Shown here: one piece after another, positions 1-11,448 of the stretch
Layout of the letters: the number at the start of each line of letters is the position of its first letter
Position numbering within the stretch: the stretch's first letter is position 1
Origin: Lingula anatina
Taxonomy: Eukaryota > Brachiopoda > Lingulata > Lingulida > Lingulidae
Reading direction: 5' to 3'
Assembly (NCBI RefSeq): GCF_001039355.2
Contig: NW_019775713.1
Span: 329,560-393,559, forward strand
DNA length: 64,000 nt
The notes under the pieces: model-generated
Seen by the model: the letters and a program-made list of their open reading frames with translations, nothing else
The model's database searches: none
What the model was told of the DNA's origin: nothing
Position numbers and translations under genes: made by a program

Positions 1-999
1 TAGTGCTGCAAGGTGTTGTTTTTTATCCCTGATGTACGAGTAGCTTTTTCTACAGTTTCTATAATTCTCTTAACGTATGAAAATATGCAGGTTTTCTGAT
101 ATAATAAGACTTTGATAAAATCAAAACCAATAATACTTTTAAAGTCGAGAGTCGGGATAAATATCGGCAAGGTGGAGATATGTCCCGCCGGCGCTTCCGC
201 AACAGCAAGACTGAAGGACGCAAGTTACAAAGCAAAACATGTTTAGTCAAGTTAAAGACTTAATTACCGGTTTAACTTCGGCGGCAGTGCCTACTGCTGT
301 GAGCAACATGCGCTGTCCATCGTAATCCCCCTATCATTAACACTGTCGGGGACGTGCGCATTAGCGCGTCTGATGTAGACAGCGTGTGCTATTAAAGTGA
401 CCGGGGACTTATTAGCTATAGTGTATATATAAGGAAAGGGAGGTTCAGAAGGGGGGGGGGGTACTAAACCATATTTTTGGCTGGAAAAGTTAGGTTCTGA
501 GTCAAATTGGATTGAAAATACTTTAGGAATAACAGGTTCCTATAAAAAGGTCCCTTTTTACTGAAAATGAACCCACGTCCTTCGGAAATGTTTTTTGCCC
601 CCCCCCCCAAATCCTTGTGAAGATATTAAAAAAAATTAATTTGGTGATGACACACACACACACACATGCTTTACATTAGATAGCTATTCTCATAAAAGTC
701 TTAATTGTCTAAAATAGTACGTATTTTTTTCAAACAGGTTTTAAAAATTCACAAATAAAAAGCATAGCATTATGAGTCATCATTTCAGCATTATACGATA
801 ATGGAATATGGTGTGTATCATAACATTTTCCTAACACATCCTTTATATGATACGTCTTCCATAATCAACAGTGGCAAACAGACATGTTGTTTTACGTATG
901 ATTAAATTAATTTTTAACAGAGCATGAGTGGAGTTGATGAAGATGAAAACATAAATAAAAATGAATCGACATATATAAATTACATGGCTATATTTCTAC
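1..999. other. left-edge non-coding stretch
   Basis: I see no coding exon here. The crystallin-like gene should continue toward lower coordinates after its exon 3, but no fourth exon with recognisable family motifs appears, so it probably lies outside the window. The stretch holds a G run near 450-460, a C run near 599-608 and a short CA repeat near 651-665. A 63-codon minus-strand ORF at 59-250 has no recognisable content and I treat it as chance. Confidence 0.5.
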
Positions 1000-1196
1000 C
1001 TGTGCATCTTTCTCCTTCCCAGTTTTCTCTTTTCCTTCCTGGTAATTTTTAATAAATTCCTTGATAGAGCCATTCCTCCATGGTCCATCAATTGGTAAAT
1101 CTTCCCTCGTTGGCTGGCGACCAAGTTTAGGCTCGTAAGGAGAAGCTGGTCCAAAAGTGTCCATGAGACGTTTCTTGTAATCATCCTTATTGAACC
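1000..1196 (-). CDS. ADP-ribosylglycohydrolase / J1-crystallin-like, exon 3
   Basis: This exon encodes residues 84-148 of an ADP-ribosylglycohydrolase-fold protein of the J1-crystallin type. Family members are roughly 300 residues, metal-dependent hydrolase-like proteins; some act on ADP-ribosyl bonds and some were recruited as lens crystallins, so catalysis here is not proven. The family signature FGPASPYEP (residues 97-105) and GPWR (120-123) are visible. The acceptor reads TTTCTTTCAAG on the minus strand (AG at 1198-1197). The entering phase matches exon 2, which ends with one base of a Gly codon. The donor is CACAG/GTAGAA (GT at 999-998), leaving exactly phase 0. An ATG lies just upstream of the acceptor (codon at 1210-1212), but it is intronic because the join to exon 2 restores the family alignment. 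Unlike exons 1-2, this exon exists only once. Confidence 0.82.
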
Positions 1197-1902
1197 CTTG
1201 AAAGAAATTCATTGCAAATAATTCAATTCAAATAAAAAAGATAACAGATAAACAAGCAAAGTTTAATTATAAAACCATAATTGCTAAAATTGCTTACAAG
1301 TCTGTGTCATAAACTTTTCAGCTTACTGGCCGTTTAAACCTCCACTTTCCTATAATCCAAAGTTCTAAATCAGGATTTAAACGGAAGTGGACACTGTCCC
1401 CTTTTGAAAAAATATTAGTAATGACAAGACCTCGATTTTGTCAAATATTTTTCCACCATTTCTCCTATTTATGGTGAAAGCCAGGACAACATTTGTCATT
1501 AATTTGTATGTGAAACCCATCTGTGTGTCAAACTCTTTTGAATGTAAAATCCATTTATTTCACATTTAACTCAGACTTGTATTTCACCTGTACCTATATT
1601 AGTACAGGAAACAGCAGATGACACATGCTGGTAAATGGCGTAGCTCAACTCATTCTGTCACTAGTACCAGCATATACTGGTATATTTACTAGTATAATTA
1701 AAACATCTACATAATTTGATGATGGCAAAACATGCCTACTACTGTACAGTACGTAGTACTACTTTTAAATAGTTAAAACTTAAACTGGTTTTAATTATCA
1801 CTTCAAAATTTATTTTCTTCTGATACACATGAACTGATTTTTGAAATAAAGAAGTAAAATGAGGCAAAACTTGGAAAAAAACAAGTTCTGGAAATAAATC
1901 AC

Positions 1903-2079
1903 CTTTACAAGCTGCCAAAGATTCCAGCACCACCAGTGCTTGGTCGCCATAGCATGTGAATCTCCCAGTTGGCTGCTTATAGAAAGGACAGTGACTTTCC
2001 TCTATAAACTCAGGGTGTGTTCTACCTTGTAGCACCTTGTCTAGCACTTCAGTGTTATAAATCCAATGGATGGGTTGGC
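1903..2079 (-). CDS. ADP-ribosylglycohydrolase / J1-crystallin-like, exon 2 (copy 1)
   Basis: This 177-nt exon encodes residues 24-82. It carries the QPIHWIY motif (25-31) and CYGDQ (66-70), the two best-conserved N-terminal blocks of the J1-crystallin branch of ADP-ribosylglycohydrolases. In the wider family the acidic residue of such GD motifs helps to bind metal. The acceptor is TTAG/GCC (AG at 2081-2080) and the donor AAAG/GTGATT (GT at 1902-1901); both joins are phase 1. Exon 1 ends with G and this exon supplies GC, rebuilding Gly24. An apparent upstream methionine in the open frame lies in the intron. A paralogous or allelic exon at 5753-5929 differs at residue 44 (Thr here, Lys there). 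Confidence 0.85.
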
Positions 2080-2609
2080 CTAACATTGACAGATACATGT
2101 ACATGAAGTTATTATTAGTTGGCCAGTTAATAAGAGTTGGGATTATTCGATTATTTCTACTTTATTCTACTTTAGACACCAGTTCTCAAGGACAGTTAAG
2201 GGCATGCTGATAGTACAGACAATGTACATGCATGTGTTTCTGGTGTCCTCTGAAACTAGGGGTGAAACATATTACATAGCTTCATGATTACATTACCAGT
2301 AATATACATCTTAATAATTAGCTCCACAATTCCAATTTTAATAAAAAGGTATTTGTAATACTATTCTGGTATAGAAATAAGGAAGTAAAAGTTCAACATA
2401 AAAAATATTTTGGATAAGGAAATGCATGGTTATTAAATTACTGGAAATAAAACACATATATATACATCATAAAACGACAATGCTTTACCGGTACAGACGG
2501 TTTAACTCTTTAAACTCACAAACTCAGGGTATAGAGAGATCTTTTAATTAAAACTATAATGAAAAATTACAGTAAATTCATAAATGTTATAATTATCTGA
2601 GTCTCCTAC

Positions 2610-2679
2610 CGGCTGCATCAGCCACAAGGCTACCAACAATAGCTCCTACTGCTCTCTGTTTTACTGTCAAAGACGCCAT
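2610..2679 (-). CDS. ADP-ribosylglycohydrolase / J1-crystallin-like, exon 1 with start (copy 1)
   Basis: This 70-nt coding part gives residues 1-23, starting MASLTVKQRAVGAIVGSLVA and ending in ADAA before the phase-1 donor CCG/GTAGGA (GT at 2609-2608). The block GSLVADAA followed by GQPIHW in exon 2 is the N-terminal signature of the family. It is too short to stand out as an ORF, and I found it by following the reading frame of exon 2 upstream. The start is the only ATG in frame with the motif. No signal peptide is apparent, so a cytosolic protein is likely. Intron 1 is 530 nt and intron 2 is 706 nt. Confidence 0.83.
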
Positions 2680-2830
2680 GACTCAGCTTAAAAACCCAAC
2701 CTTTTGTACTGTTCACTTCAACACACGTGTTTTCTTTTTGTTGACAGGCTAGTGGCCTAGATATATTGGTCAAAGGTCATAAGACTGACCCACCAATAAG
2801 AACAATGCAGAGAACACCACTGTGTTAGCT
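2680..2830 (-). promoter_or_regulatory. putative promoter of the crystallin-like gene (copy 1)
   Basis: This region lies immediately upstream of the ATG on the minus strand. It holds a canonical E-box CACGTG at 2724-2729, about 45 bp from the start codon. ATTGG at 2765-2769 reads CCAAT on the minus strand, and TCAAAGGTCA just beyond it resembles a nuclear-receptor half-site. In the second copy the CCAAT box is lost (ATTGG becomes ATAGG) while the E-box is kept. The assignment rests on motif spacing only; the transcription start is unknown. Confidence 0.35.
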
Positions 2831-3919
2831 GTGCACTGGATTGGGCCTGCAAGCACATCTAACACAATCTATACTTAACTCTTACCAGATGATTGGTCTT
2901 AAAATTCGAAACGTAATTATAAGTTCTTTTTTCATTAGTTGAATTTAGCTATTTAATCTTCACGTTTTTAAACTGGAAACGCATATGCCATTTCTCGATT
3001 TTGGATAGGAAATAAACCCTTACGAAAATTTCCTATAGGGCGTCGTTTAGGTCTAGAGATGGGGCTTTATATGAATGTTATATGATTTTGAGGGACACTA
3101 TATAGAACATCCTTTATGTCAAATAGGAAATTACCGTAGGGGAATAAAAACGAGTAATGTTACCAAGAACGTGTATTAGCTTTTTTGTTGTAACTTAGAT
3201 CTATGCACCAATCGGAAATCCTTTTATACTGCCTGATGTCTATTTACTTTTTTTTTAAAGAGCACCACTCCTAACCTAGTTCATTTTTTTTTGGCCTCCT
3301 TTCCCCTAATTTTTTCATCTCCAGAAAGATATGAAGAAGAACTGCTCTACCCACGCAATACCCGAAATGAAAGCAACTTTGGTTAGTTAATTTTTTAAAA
3401 TTTTATATGAAAAGATCTATCTGAAATGCTGATAATGTTAATGAATATATCAGATAAAGATCGTTTCACTATTCAAGTCCCCACATCCTAATTAGTACAA
3501 TGTAAATCTTCGCAACTCTTTTTCGTTTCCCGTATCCGCTTATCAAAGGGGCGTCATGTATTTTTAAAAGATTTTTTTTCCATTGATGAATTTCAATACA
3601 TTGGTAATTTCATCCAATTTCACAGTGCTAATAATAAATGAGCTTTTAGGTAATTTTTGTGGAGACGAAATGGTGTTTTAAACAGGTTATACACGTACTA
3701 TAGTAGGCCTATATAAGTGAGCGATACATACTATATACAGTAAATATATAATGGAATGACGAAGGCGTAATGTTAACAACCGAGGCAAGTCTTATTATAC
3801 ATCACTCTCTAAACAATACGTTGGGCGTTGGTGTCACCATCCTTATTTCTTAAATGATAATACTCACTTTACGTGGGATGAGAAAATCAAAGACACCCAT
3901 ACCTGTCAATCATGGGGCA

Positions 3920-4069
3920 CTTATTCCGGAAGTGGACGGTCCGTGACGTCATAGCTCCGCCCCTAAACATTGTCGTCTTGCATGGAAGAAGAGACTACAG
4001 TCGAACACAGTTTTATTAATGGATAGAGCTCACTGTGGATCTTATTTGACGAGGACGAAGGGGGCTTGT
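3920..4069 (+). promoter_or_regulatory. putative TATA-less promoter and leader exon (copy 1)
   Basis: A compact GC-richer patch in AT-rich DNA holds an ETS-type site CCGGAAGTG (3926-3934), a perfect palindromic CRE TGACGTCA (3944-3951) and a GC box CCGCCCC (3957-3963). About 110 nt further on is a near-consensus 5' splice donor, TTGT/GTAAGT (GT at 4070-4071). This arrangement is typical of housekeeping promoters followed by a short non-coding first exon. The nearest plus-strand gene whose 5' UTR must be spliced is ANKRD50 (acceptor at 41630-41631), so this could be its first exon, about 37 kb away. That link is inference. The element also sits about 1.3 kb upstream of the divergent crystallin-like gene. 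Confidence 0.4.
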
Positions 4070-5273
4070 GTAAGTACCATTACCTGGTTTTAATGATAAA
4101 GAGTTAGCTGTAGTTAAAGCCGCGTAAGTCATGATAGCGTGGCTTGCCAGCAAGTCTATGCTGGTTCAACGTGCTTCGTCGAGCTGTTTCGGCTTTCATA
4201 TTCGACAAAGTGTTGATACTATTATCTTCGACTCACGTAAAGACTTATGCTAAGCTTATATATCTAAATTTGCCATGTTACATAGAAGACATCTAGCCTC
4301 TTAGAAGCGTTCATCTAGGGATATAATTTTTATCTTATAATTATAACGTTAGTGACTGCCTCGAAAGTTTCAGAATCGCCTTAGCCTCAAATCGATCTCA
4401 TTGTCTATATTTCTGCCCACCTAAGCTGCGTCTGTAGTATCGTTTTCAGTTTACCTGGTATAAATGTTTGATACGGTAGACATAAGTGTTGAAACTTATA
4501 TGGGACACTGCTGACCTTTATATGAATTTGTAAGCTTACTGAAAATGATTGACATGGCATAAAACTTGAAAACAAGACCAAAAGAGAAACACAGGGTTAA
4601 AGCAGTTTCATACTACGGTCATGTTGATCTGGTATATTTCAGTTAAGGGACAATAAAACAGCCTAGCAAATAAATTGAGCACTGTTGCTGCCAGCTCAGG
4701 GCAATGTAGACACACACACAGTACACCTGTCACTTTGTTAACTGTTGGTCCTAGATTTAAACGAGATAGGTATTCCCCATAACATTTAATGTGAAGCTGG
4801 AACAAATTTACCAGTCTAAGATCCTTGCTCCTACCCAAAAAGAATGGAGTCAAAAATAGGACATTGAAAGACAAACAATATTACGAATAATTGTTGAAAA
4901 TTTAACGATAACGATGCACTTGTTCCCTAGTCCCATTATTTACATTCGCGTCTATGGATTAGTCATCAGAATGGGTAATGGATTACTGAACAACCCTGTA
5001 CGAGACAGTATTGTGTGTGCGTTGGGACCCTTTTTGTGCTGTGAAAATAATGGCGAACAAGAGTGTCTGTTTTCACAACACAAGAGAACCAGAGCCGTGG
5101 GGCAGGCGAAGAAAAGAAACGAGGTCAGCTGGTGCCGCGGGTACACTTTATGTTGACTTTTTGATTTACTACGTTTATTGATCTGCAAAACAAAGCATTC
5201 ATTCTGCAGTGATGAACATGATCAAAGGTCCAGATATTTCTCTTTTTTAATTAGACTTTTTTTTTCTGTGTGT

Positions 5274-5274
5274 N
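5274..5274. other. single-N assembly join at duplication junction
   Basis: One undetermined base sits exactly where the left copy of duplication 1 ends (TCTGTGTGT) and the right copy begins (GTAATGACAAGG). A lone N at a repeat boundary indicates a scaffolding or gap-closing join rather than sequence read through. Confidence 0.9.
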
Positions 5275-5752
5275 GTAATGACAAGGCCTCGATTTTGTCA
5301 AATATTTTTCCACCATTTCTCCTATTTATGGTGAAAGCCAGGAAAACATTTGTCATTAATTTGTATGTGAAACCCATCTGTGTGTCAAACTCTTTTGAAT
5401 GTAAAATCCATTTATTTCACATTTAATTCAGACTTGTATTTCACCTGTTCCTATATTAGTACAGGAAACACCAGATGACACATGCTGGTAAATGGCGTAG
5501 CTCAACTCATTCTCTCACTAGTACCAGCATATACTAGTATAATTAAAGCATCTACATAATTTGATGGTGACAAAACATGCCTACTACAGTACGTACATGT
5601 AGTACTACTTTTAAATAGTTAAAACTTAAACTGGTTTTAATTATCACTTCAAAATTTATTTTCTTCTGATACATGTGAATTGATTTTTAAAATAAAGAAG
5701 TAAAAAAATGAGGCAAAACTTGGAAAAAAAACAAGTTTTGGAAATAAATCAC

Positions 5753-5929
5753 CTTTACAAGCTGCCAAAGATTCCAGCACCACCAGTGCTTGGTCGCCAT
5801 AGCATGTGAATCTCCCAGTTGGCTGCTTATAGAAAGGACAGTGACTTTCCTCTATAAACTCAGGGTGTTTTCTACCTTGTAGCACCTTGTCTAGCACTTC
5901 AGTGTTATAAATCCAATGGATGGGTTGGC
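5753..5929 (-). CDS. ADP-ribosylglycohydrolase / J1-crystallin-like, exon 2 (copy 2)
   Basis: This second copy of exon 2 has the same length (177 nt), the same acceptor and donor dinucleotides and the same phase as 1903-2079. It keeps the QPIHWIY and CYGDQ motifs, and the visible protein difference is Lys for Thr at residue 44. No exon 3 follows it before the left copy begins. If the duplication were real, a transcript from this copy would have to splice over the first copy to reach 1000-1196, or stop early. I think it more likely represents the other haplotype of the same exon. Confidence 0.75.
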
Positions 5930-6467
5930 CTAACATTGACAGATACATGTACATGAAGTTATTATTAGTTGGCCAGTTAATAAGAGTTGAGATTCTTCGA
6001 TCATTTCTACTTTATTCTACTTTAGACACCCCATTCTCAAGGACAGTTAAGGGCATGCTGATAGTACAGACAATGTACATACATGTGTTTCTGGTGTCCT
6101 CTGAAACTAGGGGTGAAACATATTACATAGCTTCATGATTACATTACCAGTATTATACATCTTAATATTTAGCTCCACAATTCCAATTTTAATAAAAATT
6201 TAAGGTATTTGTAATACTATTCTGTTATAGAAATAAGGAAGTAAAAGTTAAACATAAAAAATATTTTGGATAAGGAAATGCATGGTTATTAAATTACTGG
6301 AAATAAAACACATATATACATCATCAAACGGCGATGCTTTACCGGTACAGACGGTTTAACTCTTTAAACTCTCAAACTCAGGGTATATATAGAGAGATCT
6401 TTTAATTAAAACTATAATGAAAAATTACAGTAAATTCATAAATGTTATAATTAACTGAGTCTCCTAC

Positions 6468-6537
6468 CGGCTGCATCAGCCACAAGGCTACCAACAATAG
6501 CTCCTACTGCTCTCTGTTTTACTGTCAAGGACGCCAT
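6468..6537 (-). CDS. ADP-ribosylglycohydrolase / J1-crystallin-like, exon 1 (copy 2)
   Basis: This second copy of exon 1 encodes the same 23 residues as 2610-2679, with one silent change in the Ser3 codon (TCC instead of TCT). The donor CCG/GTAGGA is intact (GT at 6467-6466), and the intron to exon 2 is 538 nt. An intact frame, intact splice sites and only a silent change fit either a very recent duplication or an allele; nothing marks it as a pseudogene. Confidence 0.75.
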
Positions 6538-6690
6538 GACTCAGCTTAAAAACCCAACCTTTTGTACTGTTCACTTCAACACACGTGTTTTCTTTTTGTT
6601 GACAGGCTAGTGGCCTAGATATATAGGTCAAAGGTCATAAGACTGACCCACCAATAAGAACAATGCAGAGAACACCACTGTGTTAGCTGT
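6538..6690 (-). promoter_or_regulatory. putative promoter of the crystallin-like gene (copy 2)
   Basis: This counterpart of 2680-2830 keeps the E-box CACGTG at 6582-6587. The CCAAT box seen in copy 1 is disrupted by one substitution (ATAGG on the plus strand). Function is inferred from position only. Confidence 0.3.
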
Positions 6691-7775
6691 GCACTGGATT
6701 GGGACTGCAAGCACATCTAACACAATCTATACTTAACTCTTACCAGATGATTGGTCTTAAACTTCGAAACGTAATTATAAGTTCTTTTTTCATTAGTTGA
6801 ATTTAGCTATTTAATCTTCACGTTTCTAAACTGGAAACGCATATGCCATTTCTCGATTTTGGATAGGAAATAAACCCTTACGAAAATTTCCTATAGGGCG
6901 TCGTTTAGGTCTAGAGATGGGACTTTATATGAATGTTATATGATTTTGAGGGACACTATATAGAACATCCTTTATGTCAAATAGGAAATTCCCGTAGGGG
7001 AATAAAAACGAGTAATGTTACCAAGAACGTGTATTAGCTTTTTTGTTGTAACTTAGATCTATGCACCAATCGGAAATCCTTTTATACTGCCTGATGTCTA
7101 TTTACTTTTTTTTTTAAAGAGCACCACTCCTAACCTAGTTAATTTTTTTTTTTGCCTCCTTTCCCCTAATTTTTTCATCTCCAGAAAGATATGAAGAAGA
7201 ACTGCTCTACCCACACAATACCCGAAATGAAAGCAACTTTGGTTGGTTAATTTTTTTAAATTTTATATGAAAAGATCTATCTGAAATGCTGATAATGTTA
7301 ATGAATATATCAGATAAAGATCGTTTCACTATTCAAGTCCCCACATCCTAATTAGCACAATGTAAATCTTCGCAACTCTTTTTCGTTTCCCGTATCCGCT
7401 TATCAAAGGGGCGCCATGTATTTTTAAAATAATTTTTTTCCATTGATGAATTTCAATACATTGGTAATTTCATCCAATTTCACAGTGCTAATAATAAATG
7501 AGCTTTTAGGTAATTTTTGTGGAGACGAAATGGTGTTTTAAACAGGTTATACACGTACTATAGTATATAAGTGAGCGATACATACTATATATACAGTAAA
7601 TATATAATGGAATGACGAAGGCGTAATGTTAACAACCGAGGCAAGTCTTATTATACATCACTCTGTAAACAATACGTTGGGCGTTGGTGTCACCATCCTT
7701 ATTTCTTAAATGATAATTCACACTTTACGTGGGATGAGAAAATCAAAGACACCCATACCTGTCAATCATCGGGCA

Positions 7776-7926
7776 CTTATTCCGGAAGTGGACGGTCCGT
7801 GACGTCATAGCTCCGCCCCTAAACATTGTCGTCTTGTATGGAAGAAGAGAAGTACAGTCGAACACAGTTTTATTAATGGATAGAGCTCACTGTGGATCTT
7901 ATTTGACGAGGACGAAGGGGGCTTGT
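7776..7926 (+). promoter_or_regulatory. putative TATA-less promoter and leader exon (copy 2)
   Basis: This counterpart of 3920-4069 has ETS site CCGGAAGTG at 7782-7790, CRE TGACGTCA at 7800-7807, GC box CCGCCCC at 7813-7819 and donor GTAAGT with GT at 7927-7928. All four elements are unchanged between the copies although flanking bases differ, which is compatible with function but weak evidence for it. Confidence 0.38.
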
Positions 7927-9126
7927 GTAAGTACCATTGCCTGGTTTTAATGATAAAGAGTTAGCTGTAGTTAAAGCGGCGTAAGTCATGATAGCGTGGC
8001 TTGCCAGCAAGTCTATATATGCTGGTTCAACGTGCTTCGTCGAGCTGTTTCGGCTTTCATATTCGACAAAGTGTTGATACTATTATCTTCGACTCATGTA
8101 AAGACTCATGCTACGCTTACATATCTAAAATTGACATGTTACATAGACGATGTCAAGCCTCACTGAAACGTTCATTTAGGGATATATATGTATAATAATT
8201 ATATTTAACTTTAGTGACTGCCTCGAAAGTGTCAGAATGGCCTTTGCCTCAAATCGATCTCATTGTCTATATTTCTGCCCACCTAAGCGGCGTCTGTAGT
8301 ATCGTTTTCAGTTTACTTGTTATAAATGTTTGATACGGTAGACAAAAGTGTTGAAATTATATGGGACACTGCTGACCTTTATATAGTACGTTTCAAGCTC
8401 ACTGAAATTGATTGGCATGGTGTAACTGTAAAACTGTTGAAAACAAGACCAAAAGTAAAACCAGTTTCATGTCACAGTTATGTTGATTTGGTATATTTCA
8501 GTTTAGGGACAATAAAACAGCCTAGCAAATAAACTTCTGTTGCTGCCAGCTCAGGGCAATGTAGACACACACAGTACACCTGTCACTTTGTTAACTGTTG
8601 GTCCTAGATTTAATCGAGATAGGTATTCCCCATAACATTTAATGTGAAACTGTAACAAATTTACCAGTCTAAGATCCTTGCCCCTACTTAAAAAGAAAGA
8701 AGTCAAAAATAGGACATAGGAAGACAAACAAAATTACGAATAATTGTTGAAAATTTAACGATAACGATGCACTTGTTCCCTAGTCCCATTATTTACATTC
8801 GCGTCTATGGATTAGTCATCAGAATGGGTAATGGATTACTGAACAGCCCTGTACGAGACAGTATTGTGTGTGCCTTGGGACCCTTTTTGTGCTGTGAAAA
8901 TAATGGCGAACAAGAGTGTCTGTTTTCACAACACAAGAGAACCAGAGCCGTGGGGCAGGCGAAGAAAAGAAACGAGGTCAGCTGGTGCCGCGGGTACACT
9001 TTATGTTGACTTTTTGATTTACTACGTTTATTGATCTGCAAAACAAAGCATTCATTCTACAGTGATGAACATGATCAAAGGTCCAGGTATTTCTCTTTTT
9101 TAATTAGACTTTTTTTTTTCTGTGTG

Positions 9127-11222
9127 CAAGGTCAGTAAGTTTACTTACAGCTAGTGCATTGCTGAACTGGAGCACCTATCTGCTCCATATAAGCTGTAGA
9201 ACTTACCAAATTTTTTCTGTAGAAATCCATTTCCAATACTTTCCTCACAAAATTTTACCAGTGGGGTAGTTAATATTTTCAGACCAACCCAGATTTAGGG
9301 CAGTAGAACAGTTAGTTGACGTTAGTTCTAAGAGCTGTCTAGATGAACACTGCCAATTTCCTGACAGACAGGAAAGGCAGAATTTGTGTTAATTGGCCCG
9401 ATATAATTTCTCACATTTCTCATTATGCCTGCTAAATTGCTGTTCTTTAGATTTCACACCTGGACCTTTGATGGTGGTTTTATCAATACTATGTTCTTAA
9501 GAAAAGAAGCTCAAGCAAATGCAGTGACACGTGGTAATTTTAAGTGTTTCTCAACTAGTGACAGTAGAATACAGTTACTGTTAGAGTGTGTGTGTAGATA
9601 GAAACCTACAGCTCTTGTCTGTAAAATATACATGTTTTTACTCCGAGTTTCACATTTATGATCTGTGATATGGATGGATACTTATTTTAAGTATCAAATA
9701 ATTTATGTGATATTGAAATTCTTTTAATACAAAAAAAAATGTCTTACTTATGAAACTGAATGGGGTTATATCATTGTATGATTCAATTGTCATACTGATG
9801 AATGAATGGAGACTTTTTAAAATCAGATGCGACTTCATTTTGTGAGATGATTAAGTTCATAAGTGATCATGTTTGCAGGGGAAAAAGCTTACTAATAACT
9901 GTTACAAAGATGTGAGACATTTTTTAAAATGTATATCAGGTACCGGGTTATAGGCCCTTGTTGGTTGGTTTACGTAGGCTATTGTGGCAAAGAACCAAAA
10001 TTGTAGAAAAAAATGTCTTGTCATTGTTAACCCAGTGGACTCAAGTGCAGTTGACAAAAGCACCCCTACTTTGATGTGGTTTCCATTTGGTTGCAAACAG
10101 TTCATGTATTTTATCTTGGTTCATCTTCTAGATTCAAATTATACATGGCCATCCTCCTCTTGATAACCTTATCTTTGAAGGATTACATTAAAAAGGGTGT
10201 ACCCTCTTCTGCGGGCTCAGGGTATGCATTTTAGTTGTGTTGAATCTGTCATCTGCTCTGTGGCCATTCAAGTAATAAAGTCAATTTGAACTCATGGTAG
10301 ATATTAAAAAAGAAATAATGCAGCCATTGATGGTATTTATCTCTGATCACGGTGGAAAAAAGTAAAATTTTCTGTTCAAAAGGAAATGGCAAACTCCCGT
10401 CTTATTGATCGTACCGTCTTTGTTGGTTAGGTGGTGGTATAGTTGTTGTAATTTCAAAAAATATATGTGATAACATTCACATATAGCTATTATAAGACAT
10501 GGTGAATTTAGGGTAAACATAATTATGGTATTGCTTTGCATAATATCTACCAGTGTAAGAAGCTCCCATTTTTCTTCTTCCGTAATCAGAATGTGTGACA
10601 AGCTTACTCATTCAAAAATTCAAAATGTCTGAAATCAGAAAATTATAGGCCTCGTGGTGGGCTGTAGTTGACAGTGAATTTTAAACGTGACACCTCAATT
10701 GTGCTACAAAGGACCCAAAGATGGTTGACACAAGCATTTGTGGGTTAATGTGCCCGTATGAAGTTGAGGGAAAAAAAAGTTAAAGAAAAATTGCGTAATT
10801 GGGAAATTGCTCTTGCCTTTAAGTCATTATTCTCAGGCTAAGAATGATAGCAAGCAAATGTGGATTTTAGGCAGTTTGAACCTCATTGTTTTATATATCT
10901 CAAGAATATGATTGAAGAATAAAAATGGTACTTCTGCAAAATATATTTTATTTTGTTTTATTTGAAATGCCCTGAAGTAGAGGATTTGGAGAGCAGAAAT
11001 AAATTTAAAACAGAGTTTGAATCTCATCTGAACCTACCAATCTAAGGCAATCTTACATTTAATTTTTCTTTTTAAAATTCAGACTAATTAAGTTTTAAGT
11101 CAACACACATTTATGGGAAAGATCAAAGCAAAATTCAAAGTAAGACAATAGATCAATAACTGAAGTATATACTAGTAAACATTTTCCATTGTCATAAGTG
11201 GTTATATTTTTCTATGTAACAG
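9127..11222. other. non-coding stretch
   Basis: This is AT-rich DNA with stop codons in all frames; ORFs are under 85 codons and low in information. I see no splice-bounded exon, RNA gene or MITE here. Confidence 0.5.
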
Positions 11223-11448
11223 CTGCAGCATTACTCAGAGAACACAGTCTCTATGGGATCTTGTTAAAATGTTGTACAGGGAAGATTCTATTGGCAGATA
11301 TTTGGCACAGATGGCTTGCTACCACCTGCCGCTGTATCACCCTGTATCTCCACTGGTGATTGAAATATTTGATCACCCTGAGTTTCAACGCTTTGTTGAA
11401 TTTTACTCTTTACCAAAAATGCAACCTGAGTCTGTGTTATTTATCAGA
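11223..11448 (+). CDS. possible orphan exon, unassigned protein
   Basis: A frame stays open from a good acceptor (TATGTAACAG, AG at 11221-11222) for about 75 codons before it runs into low-complexity AT-rich sequence. The encoded segment has a balanced, globular-looking composition (for example SLWDLVKMLYREDSIGRYLA and then HPEFQRFVEFYSLPK), unlike the chance ORFs around it. I do not recognise the family. The best exit is a weak donor, CAGA/GTATCA (GT at 11449-11450). No matching exon was found within several kilobases, so this may be a decayed gene fragment, one exon of a gene with very long introns, or a fortuitous frame. The position fits an intron of ANKRD50's 5' region or intergenic DNA. 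Confidence 0.35.

Larger units (their letters stand above)
1418..5273. repeat. tandem duplication 1, left copy (3.86 kb)
   Basis: This block is repeated almost base for base at 5275-9126, head to tail, with a single N between them. It contains exon 2 and exon 1 of the crystallin-like gene (minus strand), their upstream region, the ETS/CRE/GC-box element and about 1.2 kb beyond it. Differences are scattered substitutions and small indels in the non-coding DNA. The 5' part of the block, 2831-3900, holds no gene that I can see. Confidence 0.95.
5275..9126. repeat. tandem duplication 1, right copy (3.85 kb)
   Basis: This near-identical repeat of 1418-5273 ends where the two copies diverge after TCTGTGTG. 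Only exons 1 and 2 of the crystallin-like gene are present in it; exon 3 lies outside the block. The remainder (6700-7775 and 7930-9126) shows no coding exon. Matching short ORFs at 4914-5156 and 8767-9009 are conserved only because the DNA is recently duplicated. Confidence 0.95.

Noticed and set aside
988-1212. Reading the crystallin-like exon 3 as a stand-alone 74-residue gene with its own ATG
   Set aside because: The ATG lies upstream of a proper splice acceptor, and joining at 1196 to exon 2 restores the family sequence and phase, so it is an internal exon.
4914-5156. 80-codon plus-strand ORF and 78-codon antisense ORF, repeated at 8767-9009
   Set aside because: They overlap on opposite strands, have no family motifs and are conserved only through the recent duplication.
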